Positions 1-6,829 of a stretch of 33,953 nt of DNA are shown piece after piece. The stretch covers positions 1 to 33,953 of the forward strand of contig JAMCUV010000020.1 in the NCBI GenBank assembly GCA_023379345.1. Direction: 5' to 3'. The notes beneath the pieces were generated by a model. It made no database searches. It was not told the origin of the DNA and was given only the letters and a program-made list of their open reading frames with translations. How positions within the stretch are numbered: position 1 is the first letter of the stretch; each line of letters opens with the position of its first letter. Origin of the DNA: Thermoplasmatota archaeon (GTDB lineage Archaea > Thermoplasmatota > Thermoplasmata > Thermoplasmatales > Thermoplasmataceae). The translations under genes and the position numbers were made by a program.

Positions 1-70
1 GCGAGGGGATTCGGACCCCTGATCTGCAGCTTAGGAGGCTGCTGCCATATCCAGACTGGGCCACGCGCCC
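1..70 (-). tRNA. tRNA-Arg (anticodon CCT), 3' end cut off by window edge
   Basis: On the minus strand the sequence folds as a tRNA. The 5' acceptor strand is GGGCGCG. The anticodon stem GCAGC/GCTGC encloses the loop CTCCTAA, giving anticodon CCT, which reads the Arg codon AGG. The T stem AGGGG/CCCCT encloses the 7-base loop TCCGAAT. Only the first three bases (CGC) of the 3' acceptor strand are present; the last four, the discriminator base and any CCA lie outside the window. No intron is seen. Confidence 0.92.
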
Positions 71-100
71 TAACTTGGTGCTCAACATAATCACATACTT

Positions 101-110
101 GTATATATTT
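101..110 (-). promoter_or_regulatory. TATA box for the tRNA-Arg gene
   Basis: The minus strand reads AAATATATAC about 31-40 bases before the first base of the mature tRNA. This is the expected place for an archaeal TATA box with a few bases of 5' leader. The call rests on sequence and spacing only. Confidence 0.6.
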
Positions 111-158
111 CAAACTCAAGATCGTAACCTCCGAAGACATTCATGAGATCTCTATTTG

Positions 159-329
159 CTAAAGGTCTTGCAACAGGATCTGAATGCAATGCGACGGCTG
201 CCCAAGTTCCCTGGTTGCATCATGGGACAATGTCATGGGGTTCCGGATAAAGATTGCGATTTTATCTCGGAATATTTCACCCATGAAGGGAGCTGCTGCA
301 ACCACAACATCAGAAAGTGTATTCCTCAT
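159..329 (-). other. Possible orphan or decayed 56-codon ORF; otherwise empty stretch 71-415
   Basis: The 345 bases between the tRNA and queD hold no convincing gene. The only open frame worth noting is a 56-codon minus-strand ORF with an ATG at 329 and a TAG at 159. It reads MRNTLSDVVVAAAPFMGEIF at its start, then a charged and hydrophobic stretch ending ILLQDL. It could be the N-terminal remnant of a larger protein or a chance ORF. There is no clear TATA box or ribosome binding site before it, and I do not recognise the family. Confidence 0.2.
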
Positions 330-383
330 GGATAGTTCCTAGCTTCTCACATGATTGATTCAGATCCCCAGAAATGCTGATCA

Positions 384-392
384 AAAATTAAG
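384..392 (+). promoter_or_regulatory. TATA-like box for queD
   Basis: The A/T-rich element AAAATTAAG is centred about 28 bases before the queD ATG at 416. This spacing predicts transcription starting at or next to the start codon, so the queD-queC message is probably leaderless. Confidence 0.45.
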
Positions 393-415
393 AATAATGT
401 CAATATGCAGTAATT

Positions 416-886
416 ATGAAACTTATGATTGATGGGTCACTTGGCCACATGGATTTTTCGGCAGCACATTTCATACCAACAATAGAGAAGTGTGCCCATC
501 TCCATGGACACAACTACTACGTAAATGTGGAAGTTGAGGGTGAACCTGTGGAAGGCGTGCTTATGGACTATGGAATACTGAAGTCCCTGATTAGAAAAGC
601 CATTGAACCCTTGGACCATAGAATACTTGTCCCGGAACGTTCCGGTTTCTCCACTTGCACAATTGACGGAGATGTGTGCCTGGTTGCATATGCAGGAAAG
701 AAATTCCAGTTTCCTCTCAGCGACGTGTATCTGCTCGACAGGGAAATGAGCTCAAGTGAGTTGCTTTCCAAAAGCATACTTGAAAAGACACAGAGGGAAA
801 TATTCCGTCACAGGAATATCACAAGGGTCGCAGTTTGCGTTTACGAGAGCCCCGGGCAGGGTGCATGTTCGGAAGTGACCCGATGA
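416..886 (+). CDS. queD: 6-carboxy-tetrahydropterin synthase (QueD, PTPS family)
   Basis: A 156-residue protein of the 6-pyruvoyl/6-carboxy-tetrahydropterin synthase family, which converts 7,8-dihydroneopterin triphosphate into the precursor of 7-deazaguanine. The zinc ligands are visible as H18 and the HGH pair H30/H32. C26, just before LHGHNY, is the catalytic cysteine; D67-H68 in LDHRIL and E144 in VYESPG are the other expected active-site residues. The length and the 30-residue middle segment match archaeal members. The ATG at 416 has a TATA-like element about 28 bases upstream, so it is probably leaderless. The stop overlaps the queC ATG (ATGA, 883-886), so the two are coupled. With queC next door, the product is most likely preQ0 for archaeosine in tRNA rather than biopterin. 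queE is not in the window. Confidence 0.9.
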   Translation: MKLMIDGSLGHMDFSAAHFIPTIEKCAHLHGHNYYVNVEVEGEPVEGVLMDYGILKSLIRKAIEPLDHRILVPERSGFSTCTIDGDVCLVAYAGKKFQFPLSDVYLLDREMSSSELLSKSILEKTQREIFRHRNITRVAVCVYESPGQGACSEVTR

Positions 887-1590
887 TTGGTAAAGCAGTA
901 TGCCTCCTGTCAGGAGGGGTTGATTCCACCACAGTTCTGGCCATCGCCCTGAGCAAGGGATACGATTGCACAGCCATAAGCTTCGATTATGGGCAGAGGC
1001 ACAGCAGGGAACTTGAAGCGTCTGCCAGGGTGGCGGAACATTACCACGTCCAGAGGCATGTGGTCAGGATGAATCTGAATGAAGTCACAAGCAGTGCCCT
1101 GACCGGCCAGAAGGATGTGGAAACCAGGTCGCTGGATCACATAGAGGCAAGCATCCCCAATACATATGTGCCATCAAGGAACATCATATTCCTTTCCATA
1201 GCAGCATCAATGGCTGAATCAATAGGCGCAAACCATATTTTCATCGGCGCCAATGCAGTTGATTTCTCCGGATACCCAGACTGCAGGCCCGCCTTCTACA
1301 ACGCTTTCGAAAATGCGTTGAACATGGGAACAGTGGCCGGAGCAGAAAACCCCTTCAGAATAAATGTTCCCCTGCAATACCTCACCAAGGGAGAGATAAT
1401 AAGAACAGGAATGTCACTGAATGTGCCGTACGAGCTTACCACCTCATGTTACCTTGGCAGAGAAAAAGCATGCGGAAAATGTGATTCTTGCCTCCTGAGG
1501 CTGAAAGGATTCATGGAGGCCAGCATCCCCGATCCGATCCCTTACGAGACCTATCCGGAATTTTATAAAAAATTTCTTGGGAAAAATTAG
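883..1590 (+). CDS. queC: 7-cyano-7-deazaguanine (preQ0) synthase QueC
   Basis: A 235-residue PP-loop ATPase that turns 7-carboxy-7-deazaguanine into preQ0, using ATP and ammonia. The N-terminal PP-loop SGGVDST lies at residues 10-16. The C-terminal zinc site has four cysteines in the pattern C-x7-C-x2-C-x2-C (CYLGREKACGKCDSC). The frame is open further upstream, but the ATG at 883 is preferred: it sits in a 4-base ATGA overlap with the queD stop, places the PP-loop at the usual distance from the N-terminus, and follows a GGAAGTGA element resembling a ribosome binding site. Its 3' end overlaps the 3' end of mdh on the other strand by 4 bases. Confidence 0.93.
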   Translation: MIGKAVCLLSGGVDSTTVLAIALSKGYDCTAISFDYGQRHSRELEASARVAEHYHVQRHVVRMNLNEVTSSALTGQKDVETRSLDHIEASIPNTYVPSRNIIFLSIAASMAESIGANHIFIGANAVDFSGYPDCRPAFYNAFENALNMGTVAGAENPFRINVPLQYLTKGEIIRTGMSLNVPYELTTSCYLGREKACGKCDSCLLRLKGFMEASIPDPIPYETYPEFYKKFLGKN

Positions 1591-1595
1591 TTTTT
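1582..1595. terminator. Bidirectional A5-TTAG-T5 terminator-like element between queC and mdh
   Basis: AAAAA (1582-1586), TTAG (1587-1590) and TTTTT (1591-1595) form a small inverted repeat. Its 4-base centre holds the stop codons of both convergent genes (queC TAG, mdh TAA). Each strand therefore reads a T5 run directly after its own stop, and mdh meets a second run of six T at 1567-1572. Oligo-T is the usual archaeal termination signal; use here is inferred. Confidence 0.5.
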
Positions 1596-2561
1596 GGATT
1601 TCAGGAAGTCGTCAACCTTTTTGCAGTTCTCCTGAACTCCCTTAACAGTCTTCTCCCAGAGGGCTTTCTCCTCGGCAGTGAAGTCCATATCGTATATTCT
1701 CTCAACACCGTTTGAGCCTATGCTTATGGGAACGCCGATGAATATGCCTGATGCGCCGTAGTGCTTTGCATGGTCCCCTTCAAGGTAGGCTGCGCATGGG
1801 ATGACTCTGTGTTTGTCCTTTATTATTGATTCTACCATGGCAGTGATGGAGATGCCAGGTGCGTAATACGCGCTTCCAGTCTTGAGGTAGTTCACTATTT
1901 CCCCGCCACCGAATCTCGTTCTCTTCACAATCTCGTCAATCTTCTCCTTTGAAAGAAGGTTGCTGATTGGGATGCCTGAGACGTTTGAGTATCTTATGAA
2001 CGGCACCATGTCATCGCCGTGCCCGCCAATCACGAATGCGTTGACGTCCTCGACCGATACGTTAAGTTCCATTGCAAGAAAAGTCCTGAATCTTGAGCTG
2101 TCAAGTGACCCGCCAAGTCCCATTATGTATTCCGGCTTCACTCCGGAAACCTTCTGGAAAGCATATGCCATTATATCGGCAGGATTTGATACAACCACGA
2201 CCTTCGAATGCGGGGAATATTTCTTGACATTCCTGGCAACATCTGACATGATCTCAAGGTTCTTGTTCAGGAGATCGTCACGGCTCATGCCTGGTTTCCT
2301 TGCAAGTCCAGCCGTTATAACTATGACATCTGAGTTTTCCATATTCTTGTATGCTTCGGGATTTATGGTTGTGAATCCTTTCACCTCAACATCAGTGCCC
2401 CAGTGCGGGCTTCCCTCCATAATATCAAGGCCCTTACCTTCAGGAATGCCGTCTACCACATCGAATAAATATACGTCGCCGAGTTCCTTCAGCGCTATAA
2501 ACTGAGCCACAGTAGCCCCAACATTTCCGGCTCCCACTACTGAAATCTTTTTTCTTACCAT
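1587..2561 (-). CDS. mdh: Malate dehydrogenase, NAD-dependent (LDH-like type)
   Basis: A 324-residue LDH/MDH-family enzyme interconverting malate and oxaloacetate. The nucleotide-binding motif GAGNVG is at 10-15, and D34 at the end of the second strand (YLFD) favours NAD over NADP. In the mobile loop ARKPGMSR, R88 sits at the position (102 in LDH numbering) where Arg selects malate and Gln selects lactate, and R94 is the catalytic loop arginine. D154 and R157 (LDSSRFR) and H181 (GGHGDD) complete the active site. A TTTAAG box about 25 bases before the ATG predicts a leaderless message. It is transcribed away from the DUF835 gene and converges on queC. Confidence 0.95.
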   Translation of the reverse strand: MVRKKISVVGAGNVGATVAQFIALKELGDVYLFDVVDGIPEGKGLDIMEGSPHWGTDVEVKGFTTINPEAYKNMENSDVIVITAGLARKPGMSRDDLLNKNLEIMSDVARNVKKYSPHSKVVVVSNPADIMAYAFQKVSGVKPEYIMGLGGSLDSSRFRTFLAMELNVSVEDVNAFVIGGHGDDMVPFIRYSNVSGIPISNLLSKEKIDEIVKRTRFGGGEIVNYLKTGSAYYAPGISITAMVESIIKDKHRVIPCAAYLEGDHAKHYGASGIFIGVPISIGSNGVERIYDMDFTAEEKALWEKTVKGVQENCKKVDDFLKSKN

Positions 2562-2580
2562 GACAGAAAATCACTTATTC

Positions 2581-2590
2581 AATCTTAAAG
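2581..2590 (-). promoter_or_regulatory. TATA-like box for mdh
   Basis: The minus strand reads CTTTAAGATT centred 25 bases before the mdh ATG at 2561, the distance expected for a leaderless archaeal transcript. The rest of the divergent spacer between mdh and the DUF835 gene (2562-2774) shows no other clear signal. Confidence 0.5.
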
Positions 2591-2740
2591 TTGTGCCTAG
2601 GCATCCAAATAAAGCGCACAGTTGATACGAATGGGTTACCACGGTTATTTATGTCTCCATGCACATTTATGTTTAAAATATTAGAAATATTAGAGATTCA
2701 GGAGAAATTTCATGAGAAAACTGGCACGGCACAATGGCAA

Positions 2741-2750
2741 AAATTAAATA
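2741..2750 (+). promoter_or_regulatory. TATA box deciding the start of the DUF835 gene
   Basis: AAATTAAATA is centred about 29 bases before the ATG at 2775. The open frame could begin at a TTG at 2754, but that lies within a few bases of this box and would be upstream of any transcript started from it. The box therefore supports a leaderless start at 2775. Confidence 0.5.
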
Positions 2751-2774
2751 ATCTTGAAGTTTAAATTAGAGACA

Positions 2775-3641
2775 ATGATTCTTGTATATGATGGGTCTGG
2801 CAGTGAAGAGGATATGCTCAGGGAGCTTATGGCTCCCACTGGCATGGAGTTCCAGCTGCTGAAAAAACTGAGCGTCCGGATTCTGGAGGAGGCCAGCCCC
2901 ACCACTTTGATATATTTCGTTGATGGCGGAATGCCAAGTGAGGATGAGAAGCTATTCCTCAAAGAAAAAAGAGAATTCCTCCTCATACTCATGTACAGGT
3001 CCGTTCCAGAAGTGAATGAACGGATAAGATATTCATCTGAGCTTGTGCCCATAGACCCGGACAACATTGATGAGACCCGTGACCGCCTGAGGAAAGCTCT
3101 TTCAAGCCATACAGTCCGGAAGCTCAGGACAATTAATGATACCACAATATACCTGGCCAAGAATGGGCTTTACCCTGGAAACACATATTTCACTAACCCT
3201 GATAACACCGGCCTTTTCACCTCCATGCTCATATCAAAGCATATTGACAGGGACAGATCCCTTGTTGTTTCAAGATTCAATCTGAGAATGGAGATGCCGG
3301 AAATCCTCAATGACAGGAACTTCATCTGGGTGACTGATTCCATCGGAGCGCAGCGGAACCGGCCGGTGAATCTCACATTTATTGTGGATACAATAATCAA
3401 GAGGATAAATGAGGGTTCGACCTACCTGATTTTTATTGACATTTTTGACCTGATGATAGTTTACCATTCCTTCTATGATGTGGCACGCTCCTTTGAATTG
3501 ATAAAGAGCGCCGCAATGGAAAAGGAAGTATACCTGATACTTGTCCTGGGCGAGGAATCCATGGACCACATCCAGTTTGGACAGATTACAAGGTACTGCT
3601 ATGAATGGAGCCCCAGAAAGATAAACGACCTGGAGAGATGA
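2775..3641 (+). CDS. Receiver-like domain plus DUF835 protein
   Basis: A 288-residue soluble protein. Residues 1-110 look like a degenerate response-regulator receiver: strand MILVYD at 1-6, strand LIYFVD ending in D50 followed by GGMP (compare the receiver D-x-x-M-P), then strand FLLILMY. The lysine normally near the domain end is missing (VPIDP). Residues about 140-288 match DUF835: SLVVSRF, FIWVTDS, then STYLIFIDIFDLMIVYHSF and a strand LILVLG. DUF835 has no known biochemical function and is common in Euryarchaeota, often near signalling or RecA/KaiC-like proteins. The next gene starts 7 bases after its stop and encodes a KaiC/GvpD-like ATPase, so the two probably work together in sensing or gene control. 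The receiver call is mine, from pattern only. Confidence 0.65.
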   Translation: MILVYDGSGSEEDMLRELMAPTGMEFQLLKKLSVRILEEASPTTLIYFVDGGMPSEDEKLFLKEKREFLLILMYRSVPEVNERIRYSSELVPIDPDNIDETRDRLRKALSSHTVRKLRTINDTTIYLAKNGLYPGNTYFTNPDNTGLFTSMLISKHIDRDRSLVVSRFNLRMEMPEILNDRNFIWVTDSIGAQRNRPVNLTFIVDTIIKRINEGSTYLIFIDIFDLMIVYHSFYDVARSFELIKSAAMEKEVYLILVLGEESMDHIQFGQITRYCYEWSPRKINDLER

Positions 3642-3648
3642 TGCATTC

Positions 3649-5094
3649 TTGAAAATTAGAGAAGGACTGATTGGACTACTTGACAATTTCTTCAGCCAGA
3701 AATTCGGGAAGTCGCTGGTAATCAAGGGTAAGCCCGGTGCGGGCAAGACGACTTTCGCACTTGGATACCTGGAGGGCATCCTTGGAGACACTCCCGTATG
3801 CTATCTTTCATCCAGGTTTTCCGATGATTCTCTTTTTGAATCCTTCCCGTGGCTCAAGGACGTATCCATAAAGAACAGGGAAGCAGGTGCACAGTCAGAC
3901 CTCACATCGGTCAGTACCGATTCACTGCAGAAACTTGAAAGAATGATCGAGGAGGGCCAGATTTCAAATTCCCTCAACAAGGGCTTGATCCTCAACATAA
4001 CGGATCTCCTGCCAGACATAAGATCCATTTATGAGTTTGTAGATGCAAATTTTGGGAACAACCCACTGATTGTCATAGATTCCATGGAAGCCCTGTCAGA
4101 GAAGTACGACATGAGCAGTCTAACGCTCTTTTCCGTCATACATTCTGATCTTGTGGAAAAATCCGGAGCCAATATTATTGCAATTCTTGAAGCCAACGAG
4201 AACCAGAAGCTGGAGTACTTTTCGGATGGCGTTGTATCAATGGATTACTACGTTGATTCGGATTTCCTTGTGAGGAGGGCCACCGTTGAGAAGCTCAGGG
4301 GAGTTTCACTGGGATCTACGCCAGTCTACCTGTACACACTCAAGGAGGGCAGGTTTGACCCGTTCAAGCAAAACCTCATAATATACCCTGAAACCCGCAT
4401 TGCTGTTGAGGCGGGAAAGAGCCATGAGGAATTTGAGGTACCGCTTGATTCGTCCGATCTCCCCAAACTTACCCCAACCGGGTCGAAATCAATTCCCCTT
4501 GGATCTGTGATAATGTTTCACAGGAAAGACAATTCAAACGTTGTCAACGATGTTGTCAACCTGGTAAAGAACAATCTCATAAAAAACGCAATTTCCGTGG
4601 GACGTGGTGTCATTGATGCCACATCCAGCAGCTATGAGACTTCCAGGATACTTGTCAACGTCATGGATCCTGAAACCATGAAACATTACATAACAGCCGA
4701 GAAGTCCAAGAGGGCCAACTCGTTTGTAATTAATCTTGAAGGAAAGAGCATTGTAGAGGATTTCCCCAATGACGTCATAGATTTCTTCATGTCATCATCA
4801 TCCAGGCCAAACCTCTATTTCTTTTCCACGGATTTCCTGATGTTCACGTACGGTCCAGACTTCTTCGGAGACCTGGTTAACCTCATAAACGGCATAAGGC
4901 CCACAGGAGCAACCATAATAATAGCAGATGACGAGTATTACGGCAAAATAAGCCATTACTCAAATCTTGCCATCCATTTCAAGGAAGTCAGTGGCTATGC
5001 GCTGATGAATTCAGCCCCCAGAATCTCCTATGCTGCCATTCCTGAATATGACAAATCACACTGGCCGGACATAAAGCTGTTCGACATTGTGTGA
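3649..5094 (+). CDS. GvpD/KaiC-like P-loop ATPase with a degenerate second domain
   Basis: A 481-residue RecA/KaiC-superfamily protein resembling the gas-vesicle regulator GvpD. The N-terminal domain is intact: Walker A GKPGAGKTT at 27-35 and a Walker B strand LIVIDS with D144. From about residue 265 a second copy can be followed: GSVIMFHRKDNSNVVNDVV aligns with the Walker A region but lacks GKT, and GATIIIADDEYYGKISHYSN aligns with GANIIAILEANENQKLEYFS of the first domain. The start is a TTG at 3649 with GGAG 13 bases before it; no ATG in frame is nearby. It follows the DUF835 gene by 7 bases and is surely cotranscribed. No gas-vesicle structural genes are in the window, so a regulatory role is likelier than flotation. 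Function is otherwise unknown. Confidence 0.72.
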   Translation: MKIREGLIGLLDNFFSQKFGKSLVIKGKPGAGKTTFALGYLEGILGDTPVCYLSSRFSDDSLFESFPWLKDVSIKNREAGAQSDLTSVSTDSLQKLERMIEEGQISNSLNKGLILNITDLLPDIRSIYEFVDANFGNNPLIVIDSMEALSEKYDMSSLTLFSVIHSDLVEKSGANIIAILEANENQKLEYFSDGVVSMDYYVDSDFLVRRATVEKLRGVSLGSTPVYLYTLKEGRFDPFKQNLIIYPETRIAVEAGKSHEEFEVPLDSSDLPKLTPTGSKSIPLGSVIMFHRKDNSNVVNDVVNLVKNNLIKNAISVGRGVIDATSSSYETSRILVNVMDPETMKHYITAEKSKRANSFVINLEGKSIVEDFPNDVIDFFMSSSSRPNLYFFSTDFLMFTYGPDFFGDLVNLINGIRPTGATIIIADDEYYGKISHYSNLAIHFKEVSGYALMNSAPRISYAAIPEYDKSHWPDIKLFDIV

Positions 5095-5125
5095 AAGCAA
5101 AGGAAGATTGTTCTTTCCTACGCTT
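5095..5125. terminator. Inverted repeat between convergent genes
   Basis: AAGC-AA-AGGAA, a 9-base loop, then TTCCT-AC-GCTT form a 31-base imperfect hairpin starting right after the ATPase stop (5092-5094). The stop of the Pcc1-like gene on the other strand (5118-5120) lies in its right arm. It could end transcription in both directions. There is no long T run, so termination is inferred from position and symmetry. Confidence 0.35.
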
Positions 5126-5573
5126 CCCGTATGGCTGTGATTGCTATTTCCCTGATTTCAACATAATGCTTTGAAACATCGAACGAAGCGTCGTCCAGGG
5201 TGCATATTGCCAGATCCCTTAAAACTGAATATGAAATGTCCAGGAGCCTCCTTATTGATTGGTGCAGGAATTCAGTTTTAGCCTTCGCTATTACTGCAAT
5301 ACGGTTTCCACTGATCTCGAAGCTTATTGCCAGATCCCCTGTGAAGCAGACATTCTCCTTTGATGACATGGCCTGATCCCTGACCTGGGTGAAGCAGTCG
5401 TTTTCCTTTCCTGCACCTTCTATCAACTTGCCAACTTTCTCGGATGGCAGCACTAGTGTTCCCGATGACTGTAACTGATACAATGACCTCAACAGGATAG
5501 TGCTATGAATATCAAAAATATGTTTGATCCTTGAAGCAAGCCTTAGACCTGCAACCCTGAGTACAGCGTTCAA
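5118..5573 (-). CDS. Pcc1-like protein (possible KEOPS subunit)
   Basis: Up to 151 residues. Residues about 39-120 resemble Pcc1, the small dimerising subunit of the KEOPS complex that makes the t6A modification of tRNA. The motif LVLPSEKVGKLIEGA fits the Pcc1 FPSEDVAKVVYEA segment, and FEISGNRIAVIAKAKTEFL followed by a long helix fits the strand-helix end. A roughly 10-residue insertion and a C-terminal tail of about 30 residues are unusual. The longest frame starts at a TTG at 5573, but Pcc1 proteins are about 80-120 residues, so the true start may be a TTG at 5492 or 5483; the latter follows GAGGTCA, and the A/T-rich stretch ACATATTTTT is about 25 bases before the former. Assignment is from remembered pattern, without alignment. 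Confidence 0.5.
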   Translation of the reverse strand: MNAVLRVAGLRLASRIKHIFDIHSTILLRSLYQLQSSGTLVLPSEKVGKLIEGAGKENDCFTQVRDQAMSSKENVCFTGDLAISFEISGNRIAVIAKAKTEFLHQSIRRLLDISYSVLRDLAICTLDDASFDVSKHYVEIREIAITAIREA

Positions 5574-5783
5574 CTTCGGAGATTATTAGGTATTGTTCCT
5601 AAGCAACAACATATGTTACCTCTTTTTCCAGGCCTTCATGGGCGCATTCAACTCAGATATGGTTTGTGGAGGCTTCATGGGTTCGAGCGTTCTCAAGCCA
5701 CGGGGTCATCCGCCCACATGCGGACATGGCAGCTGATTCATTTTCATGGCATCTAATGCCCGGTGAATGTCATCTCGCATATG

Positions 5784-5790
5784 TTAAATC
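5784..5790 (+). promoter_or_regulatory. TATA box for hemB
   Basis: TTAAATC is centred 24 bases before the ATG at 5811. It predicts a leaderless hemB message and argues against the longer frame starting at 5763, which would begin upstream of the box. Confidence 0.5.
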
Positions 5791-5810
5791 TCAGCTTGCA
5801 ATGGCCACAC

Positions 5811-6770
5811 ATGTTTCCAGTATCAAGACCCAGGAGATTACGAACCACCCAGGATATTCGTGATCTTGTTGCAGAGACTGCCATTAGGCCTGAAAAACTC
5901 ATAATGCCTGTCTTTGTGGATGAGGGGGCAAAAAAGGCAGTCCCAATAAAGTCCATGCCAGGCATACACCGTTATCCTTTGTCCGAACTTGAAAACCACC
6001 TTCTCTCCCTTCAGAGTTCCGGAGTCAGGAGCATACTGCTCTTTGGAATTCCTGTGAACAAGGATGAGACCGGCAGCTCTGCGTATGACGAGAACGGCAT
6101 TGTCCAGAAAGCCATAAACATCAGCAAGGAAAAAACCGGCCTTATCACAATTGCCGATCTGTGCATGTGCGAATATACCAGCCACGGGCATTGCGGTATA
6201 CTCAGAGGCAATTATGTGGACAATGATGCCACTCTGGATTCCTATGGAAAAATAGCAAAGACATATGCCGATGCAGGCGTGGACCTCATAGCACCAAGCG
6301 GCATGATGGACGGACAGGTAGGCAGGATAAGAAAGACACTGGATGACGCTGGATATTCCAGAATCCCCATAATGGCCTACAGCGCAAAATATGCCTCATC
6401 TCTCTATGGGCCATTCCGTGAGGCAGCAGAATCGACTCCTAGCTTCGGGGACCGCAGGAGCTACCAGATGGACCCCCGGAACTCCAGGGAGGCCATGAGG
6501 GAGATAGATCTGGATGTAAAGGAAGGCGCTGACATAATCATGGTTAAGCCTGCCCTCTTCTACCTTGATGTGATTAGAGGAGCAAGGCGGAAATATTCAC
6601 TGCCCCTGGCCGCATACAGTGTTAGCGGTGAATACACAATGATAAGGAACGCCGTGGATGCAGGATATCTCTCTGCGAATGCAATAGAAGAAGCCATAGG
6701 ATCGATTTTCAGGGCCGGAGCTGACATGGTAATAACCTACTTTGCCAAGTATCTGGCAGAAAAATTGTGA
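5811..6770 (+). CDS. hemB: Delta-aminolevulinic acid dehydratase (porphobilinogen synthase)
   Basis: A 319-residue HemB that condenses two 5-aminolevulinate molecules into porphobilinogen, the first common step of haem and other tetrapyrroles. The start at 5811 gives the typical N-terminus MFPVSRPRRLRTT. The two Schiff-base lysines are K193 (YSAKYASS) and K246 (MVKPALF). The metal site DLCMCEYTSHGHCG carries C118, C120 and C128, so this is the zinc-cysteine type rather than the magnesium-aspartate type. No other haem genes are nearby and the gene stands alone with its own TATA box. Haem would serve cytochromes of the respiratory chain. Confidence 0.95.
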   Translation: MFPVSRPRRLRTTQDIRDLVAETAIRPEKLIMPVFVDEGAKKAVPIKSMPGIHRYPLSELENHLLSLQSSGVRSILLFGIPVNKDETGSSAYDENGIVQKAINISKEKTGLITIADLCMCEYTSHGHCGILRGNYVDNDATLDSYGKIAKTYADAGVDLIAPSGMMDGQVGRIRKTLDDAGYSRIPIMAYSAKYASSLYGPFREAAESTPSFGDRRSYQMDPRNSREAMREIDLDVKEGADIIMVKPALFYLDVIRGARRKYSLPLAAYSVSGEYTMIRNAVDAGYLSANAIEEAIGSIFRAGADMVITYFAKYLAEKL

Positions 6771-6788
6771 CGTTGCACCATTCGCCGA

Positions 6789-6798
6789 TTTAATATAT
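6789..6798 (+). promoter_or_regulatory. TATA box for the peroxiredoxin gene
   Basis: TTTAATATAT lies 32-41 bases before the ATG at 6830. A GGTGAT ribosome-binding element at 6818-6823 falls close to the predicted transcription start. The rubrerythrin gene has nearly the same arrangement (TTAATATATC, then AGGTG 5 bases before ATG). Confidence 0.55.
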
Positions 6799-6829
6799 CA
6801 AAAAACAATAACTATTTGGTGATAAAAAA

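Noticed and set aside
883-1590. Longer queC starting at 835
   Set aside because: The extra N-terminus would read through 50 bases of queD and carries no family motif; the ATGA overlap at 883 is the better start.
3270-3791. 173-codon minus-strand ORF spanning the junction of the DUF835 and ATPase genes
   Set aside because: It is a shadow of two well-supported plus-strand genes, has no recognisable motifs and no promoter.
3649-5094. Gas-vesicle cluster gene
   Set aside because: GvpD similarity alone does not imply gas vesicles; no gvpA or other structural gene is present.
5666-5863. 65-codon plus-strand ORF before hemB and a GGGTTCGAG stretch resembling a tRNA T arm
   Set aside because: The ORF overlaps the hemB start in another frame and resembles no protein; the T-arm-like bases have no matching acceptor or anticodon stem. 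A small hairpin at 5709-5724 is too short to call.
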